From Paracyclopina nana (taxonomy: Eukaryota > Arthropoda > Copepoda > Cyclopoida > Cyclopettidae): a stretch of DNA of 64,000 bases. This document shows, piece after piece, positions 1 to 10,018 of the stretch (positions are counted from its first letter, which is position 1; each line of letters starts with the position of its first letter). The notes beneath the pieces were generated by a model. The model saw only the letters and a program-made list of their open reading frames with translations, searched no databases and was not told the origin of the DNA. Made by a program: the position numbers and the translations under genes. Where the stretch lies: contig JAGUCH010000001.1 of NCBI GenBank assembly GCA_019096065.1, positions 16,678,001 to 16,742,000 of the forward strand. Reading direction: 5' to 3'.

Positions 1-134
1 TCTATTCAGCAAAAAAAGCACGCCGAAGAGAGCTAGAGGTTTTTTATGATTTTATGTTATGAGGAGGGATAGGCCAGGATTTTAAGACTACCACCAAACG
101 AACCCTTGGGACATAGGCTTTCAGAAAATATATA

Positions 135-521
135 CCGTCTGACCGTTCAAAATTGGACGGTGCGGGAATTACAAGTTTGTGTTATGAATTCATGAATTTT
201 GAGGCTTAATGGGTATCGTTGGAAAGCTTGAACCTTTGGGCATCTTTTTTGTTTTCTGACAAAATGAAAAATATTATTGTGAATTCCGAGTGACATCAAA
301 AATAAATGATGCATCAGTTTTTCGTGACAATTTCATGGGTTGCCTAGGGAAAATTGAATTTTCCCGGTTTTTTCCTCTTTCAATTGATTTTTTCTACTTT
401 TACAAAAAAGGTGGAAAAAGGCTCAATCTTTCCAACGATATCATTTAAAAGTCCTGTATTTATTGAATATGTGACAAAAAGTTTAGATTCCCGTACCGTC
501 CAATTTTGAACGGTCAGACTG
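135..521. mobile_element. Palindromic MITE-like element with TA flanks
   Basis: The left end (about 135-170) and the right end (about 487-521) are near-perfect reverse complements of about 36 bp; both contain GTCTGACCGTTCAAAATTGG in one orientation. TA dinucleotides sit immediately outside both ends (133-134 and 522-523), as expected for a Tc1/mariner-type target duplication. A second pair of weaker inverted matches (around 202-220 and 422-440, sharing CTTTCCAACGATA) lies inside. No coding capacity is visible. A non-autonomous element is inferred from structure only. Confidence 0.7.
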
Positions 522-600
522 TATAGGTTTAGGGGTGGTTGACGAAGTCTCTGTTAGGTTTTCTCTCAAGTCAATGTGGTAGGTAATTTTATATCAAATA

Positions 601-1320
601 AATAGAGGCTACCGCAATAGTCCTCTACCGCAACAGCTCGCTAAACCATTGCAACCACAACTGTCCACTAACGCAACTTTCCACTAATGCAACTGTCCGC
701 AACCGCAACTGTCCGCAACCGAAACAATCCTCTTACGCAACTGTCCGCAACCGCAGCTCTTCTCACCTGTGACTTTCCACAACTGTACGCTACCATATCA
801 GTCTCCTGTCCGCTACCGCAATTTTCCTTTTTCACAATTGTCTGCTTACATACCGCAGCTCTTCTCTTCTGTGACTTTCCGTATCTGTGATCCGCTGCCA
901 CAACAGTCCCCTTCCGCAACTGTCCACTACCGCAACTGACCTACGCCGCAACTGTTCTCATTCACACCGCAACGATCCGCTTTTGCTATTAACTATCCGC
1001 AACCACAAATGCCCCATCCCACAACTGACCACTAACGCAACTGTCCACTAACGCAACTGTCCGCAACCGCAACACTCCTCTTACACAATATTCCACAACC
1101 GCAGCTCTCCACTACCGCAGCTCTTCTCTCCTGTGACTTTCCCCAACTGTACGCTACCATATCAGTCTCCTGTCCACTACCGCAATTTTCCTTTTTCACA
1201 ATTGTCTGCTTATATCTCCTCTTCTGTGACTTTCCGCATCTGTGATCCGCTGCCACAACAGTCCCCTTCCGCAACTTTCAGCTACCGCAACAATCACCGC
1301 AAGGCCGCTTTTTCCAAGCT
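601..1320. repeat. GCAAC-rich minisatellite with a 364-bp higher-order duplication
   Basis: The stretch is built from short degenerate units of the form ACCGCAACTGTCC and CTGTGACTTTCC. A larger unit is duplicated: the block starting GTGACTTTCC at 769 recurs at 1133, an offset of 364 bp, with only scattered changes. Open frames occur on both strands, but they are products of the repeat: low-complexity, arginine- and serine-rich, and present twice. Confidence 0.8.
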
Positions 1321-1386
1321 AATTTTTCAGATGTAAGTCTCTCTTATTCAAGGTAGCTATATATACAGTAATCCAGCACAATTAAT

Positions 1387-1840
1387 TTAAATATATGCTG
1401 GAATTACCCGAGAAATCAAATCCTGGTGTGCTGAGGCTACGTGCATGTCTAGGTATGGCTCTCGGTAGAAAGACTTGCCACAGATGCCACAAGTCCAAAG
1501 ATTGACACGATAATGCAGCTTGGCCAACTCCTGGGCCTTGAACACATCTCGGGCGAAATGCAGTGGGCATTGGCTTGGCATTTTCACCTCGAACCTCTTG
1601 AAGATTGGCCTCCAGGCCGTATGCACAAAATGACGGACGATAGATGAGCTCTCGCGAGAACAATTCCTCACTGTTACGGGATTTTCCAACACCAACTGGG
1701 GTGGACTGGGCACAAAGACCACAATGTACACGGCCACAACCTGAAAAATTCGAATCCGGATTGGTTATGCCTGAACGCAACTTTAGATAAAAAAAAAGTA
1801 CAAGTGAATACGAGCTTACCCTTATTAGGTACCAAATCAT
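1387..1840 (-). CDS. Small secreted or membrane-anchored C2H2 zinc-finger protein
   Basis: Exon 1 is 1840-1820 (ATG, seven codons, donor AGG/GTAAGC). The acceptor TTTTTCAG gives exon 2 from 1740 in the same frame. The joined protein begins MIWYLIRVVAVYIVVFVPSP, a convincing signal peptide or signal anchor. Near the C-terminus is one clean C2H2 finger, C-x2-C-x12-H-x4-H, starting WTCGICGKSF, preceded by a conserved-looking CPLHF stretch. Read to the first stop (1387) the protein is 125 residues. A phase-0 donor (TCTCGG/GTAATT, exon end 1408) lies just before that stop, so the gene may continue to lower coordinates and the 3' end is uncertain. The family is not recognised with confidence. A zinc finger behind a signal peptide is unusual. 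Confidence 0.65.
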
Positions 1841-2416
1841 GACGAGTTGGCCTTTTGATCAGCAAGTTATTGCAGTAGAATCTGACTAAGGCTTGGTAGT
1901 GCTTTGCCACTTGCAACTGTCGGGGCATGACAAAGGCCGAAAAGGTTCAAAAAGTCGCTACATTGTGGGGTAATACATTATTATAATAATGGTAGGGGCA
2001 TCAGCTGCTACAACCACCATAGAAAGTTGGAGAAAGCTCAGCTGATCGCACACAGCCTTCATTTGAGGCCACTTGCTCCAACCTGATAAAGAGAACTACT
2101 ACTCATCACATGTTGCATAGAAATCGGGTTGTAATGTCACTATTTATTCCTCAGTCATTCAGCAAAAATCACACGATTCATATTTGTACAAATTTTTCTA
2201 TAAGTCTGCAGAAGGCTGCTTTTAATCATGAAAAAAGGCTGGGTTTTTCTCTTTTTTTGTAGCTTGGAAACAAAAGTGTTTCCAGACTAGACTAAAACAT
2301 AAGATCTTGGCTTATAAGACAAATTGAACGTATAAGCCAAGAGGTACACATAATGGTTAAAAAAAGTGGAAACTGCATCTCCACTTTCTTTGTGGGTCCT
2401 TATATACATAAGTGCT
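1841..2416. other. Intergenic, 3' flank of the repeat-protein gene
   Basis: No coding frame worth calling is seen. A minus-strand AATAAA (2148-2143) lies about 270 nt downstream of the stop of the large repeat-protein gene and could be its polyadenylation signal. The 5' leader of the small C2H2 gene should also fall here. Confidence 0.5.
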
Positions 2417-5400
2417 TCAGTTGCCCACCAAGAAATTGAGGGGCTCCTGCAAGAGTCGACATTGGTCACAAATGTCAGCATGATCTGAGGCCACATAGCA
2501 GCAACTATTGGCTCGCATGGTGCCCTTTAAAGCATTGTTGGTGTTCATGATCTTGCCGGAAAAGTCCTCATCCACAGAGATGAAGTTGAAAAATTTGCGA
2601 ATGTCGTTGGACAACGCAGCTTTGTTGGCCATCAAGTATTTGGCCTCGGCGACCAAGACTGGATCCGGATACCCAACACACATCCTCAAAGAGGCCACTG
2701 AATCGAGCAAAGGTCCCACTTGCTTGTTCTTCTCAAACTCCGGAAAGTTCTTGCCTGAAACATCGAATTGACATTTAAATGCAAGCTTTTACAAATTGGA
2801 CTTATTATTCAATTCAAGTCATAAGGTTCATGAAACGTACCTATGATTTTTTTGTTATTCAGCGTGACTTGGACGGCCAAGTTCTGGTCGAGTAGGACTC
2901 GATGCTCGACGACACTCGAGGCTTGGGAAGTGCTCATGAATTGGAAAGGTAGGCTAGTGTTGAAGCTTTGCAGCTGAGGGCAGAAAAAGGTGCAGCCCTC
3001 GAGACTCGACTCCTCCACCTTCCAAACGCTTTGGTGCTGCTGATTTGAGTTTGAGGCATTGGAGCAGCTCGAAGAGCTCGACTCTTGACTCAAGGTTCGA
3101 CCTTTTTTGCTAGGACTGGCCACCAGGACTGACCGGTTAATCACGACTTGGACGTTGGAGCAGGCATTGCACATATCACTGACCTTGGAGGTGGCAAGGA
3201 CCGAGCATTTCTTCGACCTCACCGTGCCCGCGTAGGTCCGCCCATTTTGGCTGGATCCTATGAAATTCGTGTCAATCACGAGGCTCGAGTCTGGCCTCAA
3301 ATGATGACCTCTTTTTTCAAAGGTCTCCACCAGCTCTGGCTGGAAGTTGCCAAAACACGGCCTGAGCGTTAACAAATTGTAGAGGAGGCTGAAGAGGCCT
3401 TTCTCCGATTCCTGCTTGAAAATGGGCGTGACTAAGGCTGCTGGGACGCGAAGGTCATTGATTGACAATTGGACGGGTGCGTTCGGCTTGAGTGCCAATT
3501 CGTACTTGAGAATGGCAGACACATCCGGATTGAGAAACGAGATCTTCTTCGAAGCCCCATAGCCAGGGTTGACAATGAGTCTGATTTCCAAATCATCGCA
3601 CCTTTTCACATGCCAGTCTCCAATCAGGCCAGATCTGGTGGATTTCACACTCGTCTCTAGCTTCTTGAACTCTTCCTCATTGACCACCTCAACATCGCTG
3701 GTGTTGTCGTCTTCCAACTCAATTTGGTAGACAGTTTCCTCCTTGACGTTTTCAGCCGAATCCAAGTGCTCCTCGATTATGTCAGGACTTGGTTTGATTT
3801 GGTTCAGTTGGACTGGCATGGCATCTGATAAAATTGTGTCGGGTCTCGATAAAAAGGCCACAAGGTCAACATGAAGGCTTTTGATGAGTTTTTGGCGAAA
3901 CTCAATGAGCTTCACGTGAACCCTTAACTTTGGCGTTTCATGCATCACAGCACTGATCATGTCGGTCCATATCAGCTTGGAATATTCAGAGGATCGTTTG
4001 ATGTCACTGTCAAGCCTGACAAATTTCAGTACGTTCCCAAGGTCCACGAAATCTCCTATGCCTTGCAATAGATGGGCCTTGTCATAGAGGCCTGAAAAGG
4101 CCACCGTTTTGCCCTTGTGCAGGGCAACCTTGCCATCCTGAATCCTCAGAGGGATTTCTTCCAAGATATGGGCTTTGCCAGCTTTGCTAACGGCCTGATG
4201 GACCAAATTCAAAAGGCTCTTGGCGAAAGCTGACCTTTTGTCCAGCATTGTCACCAGAGGATCTTCAGCATCCAATATAGTCCACAACGCAGGAAATGAG
4301 ATGAATCCAAATTGCTCCTCAGCTGACTTCAAATAGCACTCTTGGTTGATTTCCAATTTGTGCGAGACGAGCAGTTTGTTGATGGCAGGCAGGCCTTTGT
4401 TAGCCAATATCAAGGCCTTTTCCAGACCGATGGCCTCGAAAATGGCCAACCTGTGGAAATAGAGGATACCCTCCTTGATTTGGTACTTGACCTTGCAGTC
4501 CCCAATAGCAATGACATCGGCCACAACGTCAACTTCCTCATGATGGTGATTGTCTTCGTTGTTTTGGTCTTCAATGTTTTTGTTGTAGAACGGCAGATTT
4601 TTCAAGGCCAATTGGAGCTCTTTCAAAAGCCTTTTCATCCTCTTTTTGTTCCTGAAAGGTCCAGACTCGGTTTTGAAGAGAGTGAAAGCTCCTTTGATGG
4701 AAATGTGGCCATATTTGCACTGGCCTTGCTTCAGAAAGCACTCCTTGATGTTCAGCCCTCTTTTTCGCAACAGCCTCAAAATGACAAAGTAGGATTTGGA
4801 CGGGTTCTCCGTCAAGTACTTCAATGAGCACCCGCTAGCCTTCAAAAAGTGGATTGTGTTCAAGAACACAGTGCCACGCGCCAATTTGTAAGCAATGTTG
4901 CCAAAACTCGACAAATGGACGACTTTCTTGGCCATCAAGGAGTCCCTATCCTTGAGGAGCTTCTCAAGGCAGGCTTCTATATCAGCCCTCTTAAAAGGCT
5001 CCTTCGGGTAAAGAAAGCCTTTGTGCATGAGGACCCTCAAGGCAGAAATGGAGATGTATTTGCGGTGTCTGCCATAAAAGAGGAAGGCATCCTTGATTCC
5101 TGACTCGGAAATGAGCAAGTCCATACGCTTGGCATTGCGGCCTTGGTTGGCCCTGATGTTGAAAAGGTCACTCATCAGTGACGTCCGGCCTAGGTAGACG
5201 TTGCGTCCCACCACGTGGAAGGGCACATTGGAACCACAAACAGACACCAAAGGTTGGCTTTGGTCCATGATTTCAGATTTCACTGAAATGGGCTCGCTAT
5301 CCTCCTCAATCATTTCCAACTCTTCCTCTACCTCTTCTTGACCTTCGTGCGCTTCAACCAAAGCGTTGAGCTCATTGATGACTTGTTTCTTGTCCAAATT

Positions 5401-7326
5401 ACGGGCAACGTCAAAGTAGTTTTTGGACAACAGCAAACTCATGCATTTGACGGAAAAGAAGTCCGTCTTGGACGTTAGCAGCATTTTCGGTCGAAACGGA
5501 GTGTCAACATCGACAGATTTGCACCTACGCTTCAGGTATTTCAGAAGCAGGTCTTTCTCCAGATTCAAAATGGGGCAAAGGTCCGAGGCCAAGCAATACA
5601 ATTTGTTATTGTCTACGCTCAGACGAAGCTCAAATTGGCCAACTAAGCAAGCCTTCATTGCAGTCTCAAGCTCCTCAACTTCAGCATTGTTTGAAAAAGG
5701 CGAGACTTTCCCGGAATTCGAGTCCTCCGAATTGGCACCAGATTCAATTCCAGAAGAGCTAGATTCATCCTCTTCCATGTTGATATTTTCAGTTTCCTCC
5801 TCAAGCACCTCAATGCGATCTTTGCCCTCGTACTTCTCGCATTTGGACTTGTACCAAGGCTCCTTGCTTAAAATGCCTTTCAGCGAACTACTCAATGGCT
5901 CGTAGCTGCAACTGAATCCGGATTCCAAGAGGGCCTTGAAGGCAATCAAACTGATGTGAGTTCTTCGTCCACTCGTTAAATTAGCATTGACTTTTTCAAG
6001 GCTGTGTTCATATAGGAAATTCTGCGAAATTTCAAGGCCAGCTGAGCTGATGTGTCGATCAACTGTCCTATAGTCTGAGAACCGGACCACGCACATTTTC
6101 CCCATGAGGGAAAAGGCTGCGCATTTCTCGAGGAAAATTTGGTTGTCGTGCACGATGTAGGACATCAAGTTGTCTGCAATTTTCATCTTGTGACTTCCAT
6201 GGCAGCACTTGATGGTGAAATGGTAGTACCTTCCACAGCCTCTGTAACAAATCTCCGTACCCATCAGAACGTTTTCATTCACACTGAGCTCAGCTGCTGC
6301 CAGCTTGGAATCTAAAAGGGGATCCAATGGCAGCACGTTTTCATCGACAACTGCTTGAATTTTGAAAATGAGGTCTTCGCGAGCACGAGTGATGCCCATC
6401 ATGTCAGTGTCAAGGTGCTCGAGAATGGCCTTCAATCGGGCCTTCCTCGGCCCCTTGGGCATCAAATCACTATTGACAAGAGCTTTCAGGGCCTCGTAGG
6501 TCACGGCTGACCTCTGGCTTTTCCAAGTTTTGTAGCTAGACACTGGCGAGGTGTTGATTCTGAAGGCCGTTCTCAAATTAAAACCTTGCTTCTCGAGCAT
6601 GTCGTCAATTTCGCGCCAATCATTCTTCAAGGCCACCTGAAGCTGGCCCATTAAAGTGAAAGCCCCAAGCAGGTCGAAATACACCTTGTTGCCTTTGACA
6701 AAAAAGTTGACGGTGACCCCAGCGATTTTGATGAAGTCGTTGTTGTCATTGTTGCCTAAAAAGGCAGTGGGCGCTTTGCCAACGCCAAGGCTGCCCTCAA
6801 ATTTGACCTCCTGCTGACCTTGCGGCACATAGGACCTAAGAATGCCCTTCAAGCATTGGTCATGCAAATTGTGCTCGAGGAAATGTTTAAAGGCCTTCCA
6901 GGACAAGTAGTCGTGCCTCCAAGCCTTGGCCTCCGCAGCCATTTGTGGCCTTCTGGCCTTGGCAAAGGCTGCCACAGAGTTTTTCAATTCCAAATTACTC
7001 ATCCTCAAGGGAAGGCTTTTTAACAGAAGGCTCGTGAAACTGGTGATTTCAAACATGACAAAGCTCCTGCAATGCCTGAACATGACCTCGCAATTGTTGA
7101 TACAGGCCTTTTGTGAAGGATTGGCCTTGTTACAGCGGAATTTCGGCCTTTTTGGCCGCCAGTTTTCCCGCTTCTTTTTGGTATGCCGCACATTGTTATC
7201 ACTTCCAGCAATAATAACGTTTCTCTTTTGATCTTCTCCTTCAGACAAATGGCCCGGAATCAAGGCCATTTCTCCGGCTTCTTCAGTCTTGACTTCTTCC
7301 TCCATGGCCTTTACTTGAGCAGCCAT
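2417..7326 (-). CDS. Very large repeat protein of unknown family
   Basis: Two coding exons: 7326-2841 (4486 nt, phase 1, donor ATAG/GTACGT) and 2754-2417 (acceptor TTTCAG), giving 1607 residues. The start has a strong context (ATC ATG G). After a basic, Cys-containing N-terminus (about residues 48-80) the chain is made of degenerate repeats of about 95-115 residues at roughly 75-165, 203-305, 371-487, 562-657, 697-792, 802-910, 937-1046, 1058-1155 and, more weakly, 1245-1345. Each repeat starts with a short beta-like segment around a V/I-Y-F pattern, then helices, then an I-S-x-x-A-L-x-x-L-L type segment and a Lys-rich amphipathic helix ending near a Leu pair. Acidic and Ser-rich linkers (about 505-550, 660-685, 1185-1220) separate some repeats. 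No signal peptide or membrane segment is seen, so a nuclear or cytosolic protein is inferred. The order of elements faintly recalls Bro-N/KilA-N or Ski/Dach domains, but I cannot assign a family. Confidence 0.85.
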
Positions 7327-7361
7327 GATGGCTTTTTATTTTCTTTGCACTGAATGATTTC

Positions 7362-7505
7362 TTAATACTTGAGTTGAGTCTTAAAACGATAGTGAAAAGT
7401 CTTTTGGGCCCTAGGCATCACTTTGCACTCGACGACGACTCCCCAAAAGTCCTTGATGGCCTTTGACCTTGGTATCATTGGTATCATCACCGACTCACAC
7501 GTCAT
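7362..7505 (-). CDS. Candidate 47-codon upstream ORF of the repeat-protein gene
   Basis: The frame starts at ATG 7505 with A at -3 and stops at 7362, 35 nt before the main ATG. An acceptor (TTTGTTTGCAG, exon from 7523) and an upstream donor (GAGAG/GTGAGA, exon end 7660) suggest a 136-nt intron in the 5' UTR, so the uORF would be in the mature leader. Joining the upstream exon keeps the frame open but adds no ATG. The peptide is basic and aromatic at its C-terminus and resembles nothing I know. It could be a regulatory uORF, a small protein or chance. Confidence 0.4.
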   Translation of the reverse strand: MTCESVMIPMIPRSKAIKDFWGVVVECKVMPRAQKTFHYRFKTQLKY

Positions 7506-7660
7506 TTTCAATTCATAAAAAAACTGCAAACAAAACAGCTGGTTAGAACGGCCATAAATTCCTTTGTTTTCAATCGACTTGGGCGCCTTTGTTTTAACGC
7601 CCACCCATTAGACGAGTTTTTTGAAAAAAAAAATAGACAAAGGCGGAATAAAATCTCACC

Positions 7661-8383
7661 TCTCGAATGACAGTAGCTGAGCGCGCGAGAATGTGCTCAA
7701 CTATTTTGACGCTAGCCGAAAATGTCGCGAAATAGACACAAACAAAAACAACAATGGCCGCGCTAGATCAATGTAGCTGGAGCAGCTTAACGTAGTGTGC
7801 TATTGCTAAGCTGAGTTCACTGACAGTTATGCGTCATTGCCGGATCGAATTGTACCCGTGCTCGCTTTGAAAACAGGTGACACTCGAAATATTAAGCCAA
7901 TCGCGTAGTTTTCAAACCAAAGCTTTGATCATTCATGACGCCACGCGAGAATGAAGGCTTCATATTCAAGTAAAAATGTTACTTTAAATAATAATGCCAT
8001 GTCTTGGATCATGTAAAGTAGCCTTAAATAAATAAACTCGGTACACTAGCAAAAAAGTGTTGTAACGCTTCTTGAAAGATGATTCACTAGGTTACGAAAG
8101 TGGCGCAACTATCCATGCTGAATTCACGCAACCTTACTTTGAAAATTCGTGCCAAAATGTGTAAGACCTTCTCATGGCAATTTAGAATTCACGCAAAGGT
8201 AATATTCAGCAAGAATTGAATCTTTTCAGGTATCATATAAACAGTTTCAAATTGCTATACTGATTCAGACTTCTGACAGGAAATTACTGGAATATCATAG
8301 CAACTTACCGAGAAGAATCTTATCGGCTCTCATTCTCCACTTCCCTTGTGCAAGTTTTAAAGTGATAATATTCTTCAGTGAGG
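7661..8383. promoter_or_regulatory. Divergent promoter region plus 5' noncoding exon
   Basis: The region separates two genes read away from each other, the minus-strand repeat protein and the plus-strand membrane protein. Its left part (about 7660-7750) looks like a transcribed minus-strand 5' UTR exon ending in GTGAGA. It is locally CG-richer, with GCGCGCGAG and TCGCGA near 7680-7730, than the AT-rich DNA around it. No TATA box in a convincing position was seen on either strand. Confidence 0.5.
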
Positions 8384-10018
8384 ATGACAGGCCTAGAAAT
8401 TGCAATAGTTTGTGGAATTTTGCTGGCCTCAACATCATCAGTGCAATGCCAAATACAGATAGGACAAGCTTGTCCTGGATGGACATCAACAACTCTATCA
8501 TGTGACTGTCAAAAAAACAACTTCACTGAAGAAGTAGATTTCAACTCAATGAATAACCCATACCTTATTGATATTTGTGTCTTTCTGCAGGTGTTGACAA
8601 TTAAGCAACCTAGTGCTGTTATTTTACAAGTAGAAAATTGTCAGCAAGTCAAGTGTTCAGGTTTCATGATGAAATCCTTGCAAAATGCAACTTTTCGCAA
8701 CATTTCCAAACTGGAGTTTTTCTTTCCGGAAGTCAAATTCCAAAGAAGTCGTCGGGATGCAATAGAGCCTGTCAGCTATTTTGAGCTTTCCAGCTCAAGC
8801 TTGGACGTTTTCAACGGTGGCATTTTCTATGCTAAAACCTTCAGTAAAATCATCTTGCAGAATTCAAAAATCGGTGTTATCGAGAGAGAAGCCTTTGCGA
8901 TTATTGAAGCTTCAGAAATCATCATTGATGACGTATCAATAACTCAAGAAATAGCAAGTGACGCTTTCAGCAATGTTACATTGAAAAAGTTCTCCATGAA
9001 AAACTCGTTTGTGAAGAGGATCAATCCTGGAGCCTTAAAATTAGTGATTCAAGAAGAATTGGAAATGAGCAACAATACTTTTGACAGGCTTACAAGCCAG
9101 GCTTTGCATGAAATCCACGCTGAAAATGATGGAGTTAATGTGACATTTGAACATAATCAAATCAATCACTTTGAGGACGAGTCTTTATGCTTCACTGACT
9201 CTTTGGCCACTATACTCTCCACCAATGGCAACTTTCAAGTGACCAAAAATCTGCTGAAGAAGCCTTGTGCTTGTGAAGATTTTGCCATCTTCCACCACAA
9301 CCACAACCAGACTCTTCACTATGCTGACAACTCATTTGCACATGGGCTCATGCGAACAATGTACTGCATTAAAAAGGGGGAAGAAATTGCTTGGTACACT
9401 TTCGATTTGTACGAATGTGACGCTGAGCATGACCATGGAATATTCAGTCTGGACACCAAAAAAGGTAATTACAAAATAAAGTGACAACTAGTAGAAAAAA
9501 AGCCAAGCTCGATCACTCCGTGAAGACGAATTACTGAGTAAGGCTTTTCAAGCTGTTTTTATTCGTTTCAGGCTTGACTGCCATGCATTACATTTTAATA
9601 ACCATTGGCTTGTTCCTCATCGTTGGTGTTCCCATCATTGTGACTGTGATTGTTGGCAGATGTTTCAGGCAGACTCAAATTCTGCCAGTTTTACCCGGAA
9701 ACTTTGATTGCTCACAGCACGATGATTCTTGGCAGTACTCTTTTCAAATGTCATCCAGAAGCTCCAAAAGGCGCAACCAGGAGCATTTTTTGCTCCAAAG
9801 GTTCAGCTCTTTGAGAGAAGACCATTTGTCATCTTTTGAACAATCTGCATCATCAACCATCCCTCTCAAACAAGTAAATATATATATTTCTATTAACGAA
9901 ACAATGCATTTAGTTTCAACGAAAGCAAATATTTTACTTTCATATTCAGAAACGGAATTCCCATAATCCTCATTTGCTATGCAACCAAAAAATTCTTTCA
10001 CGTACAATCTTTATCTGA
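8384..10018 (+). CDS. Type I single-pass membrane protein with repetitive ectodomain
   Basis: The ATG at 8384 opens a signal peptide (MTGLEIAIVCGILLASTSSV). Exons: 8384-8533, 8591-9464, 9572-9873 and probably 9950-10018 (464 residues); without the last intron the frame stops at 9966 (472). The first intron (8534-8590, GTAGAT...TTTCTGCAG) is 57 nt and stop-free. The ectodomain holds irregular 22-26-residue units of beta-strand type with aliphatic and Asn-rich pattern, resembling an LRR or beta-helix, and ends in a Cys cluster (C-A-C ... C ... C, about residues 280-335) like an LRR C-terminal cap. One membrane helix lies at about 347-370, then a Ser/Arg-rich cytoplasmic tail of about 100 residues. 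Function is unknown; a receptor or adhesion role is inferred from topology. Confidence 0.75.

Noticed and set aside
668-1274. Overlapping frames on both strands within the GCAAC repeat
   Set aside because: They are duplicated, low-complexity and follow from repeat periodicity; no start or splice context.
4342-4827. 161-codon plus-strand frame opposite the large repeat protein
   Set aside because: It is antisense to a clear coding exon and mirrors its codon pattern; similar shadows occur along the exon.
9500-9530. Resemblance between this intron DNA (GATCACTCCGTG) and 58818-58840
   Set aside because: The match is about a dozen bases with no extension, so chance is likely.
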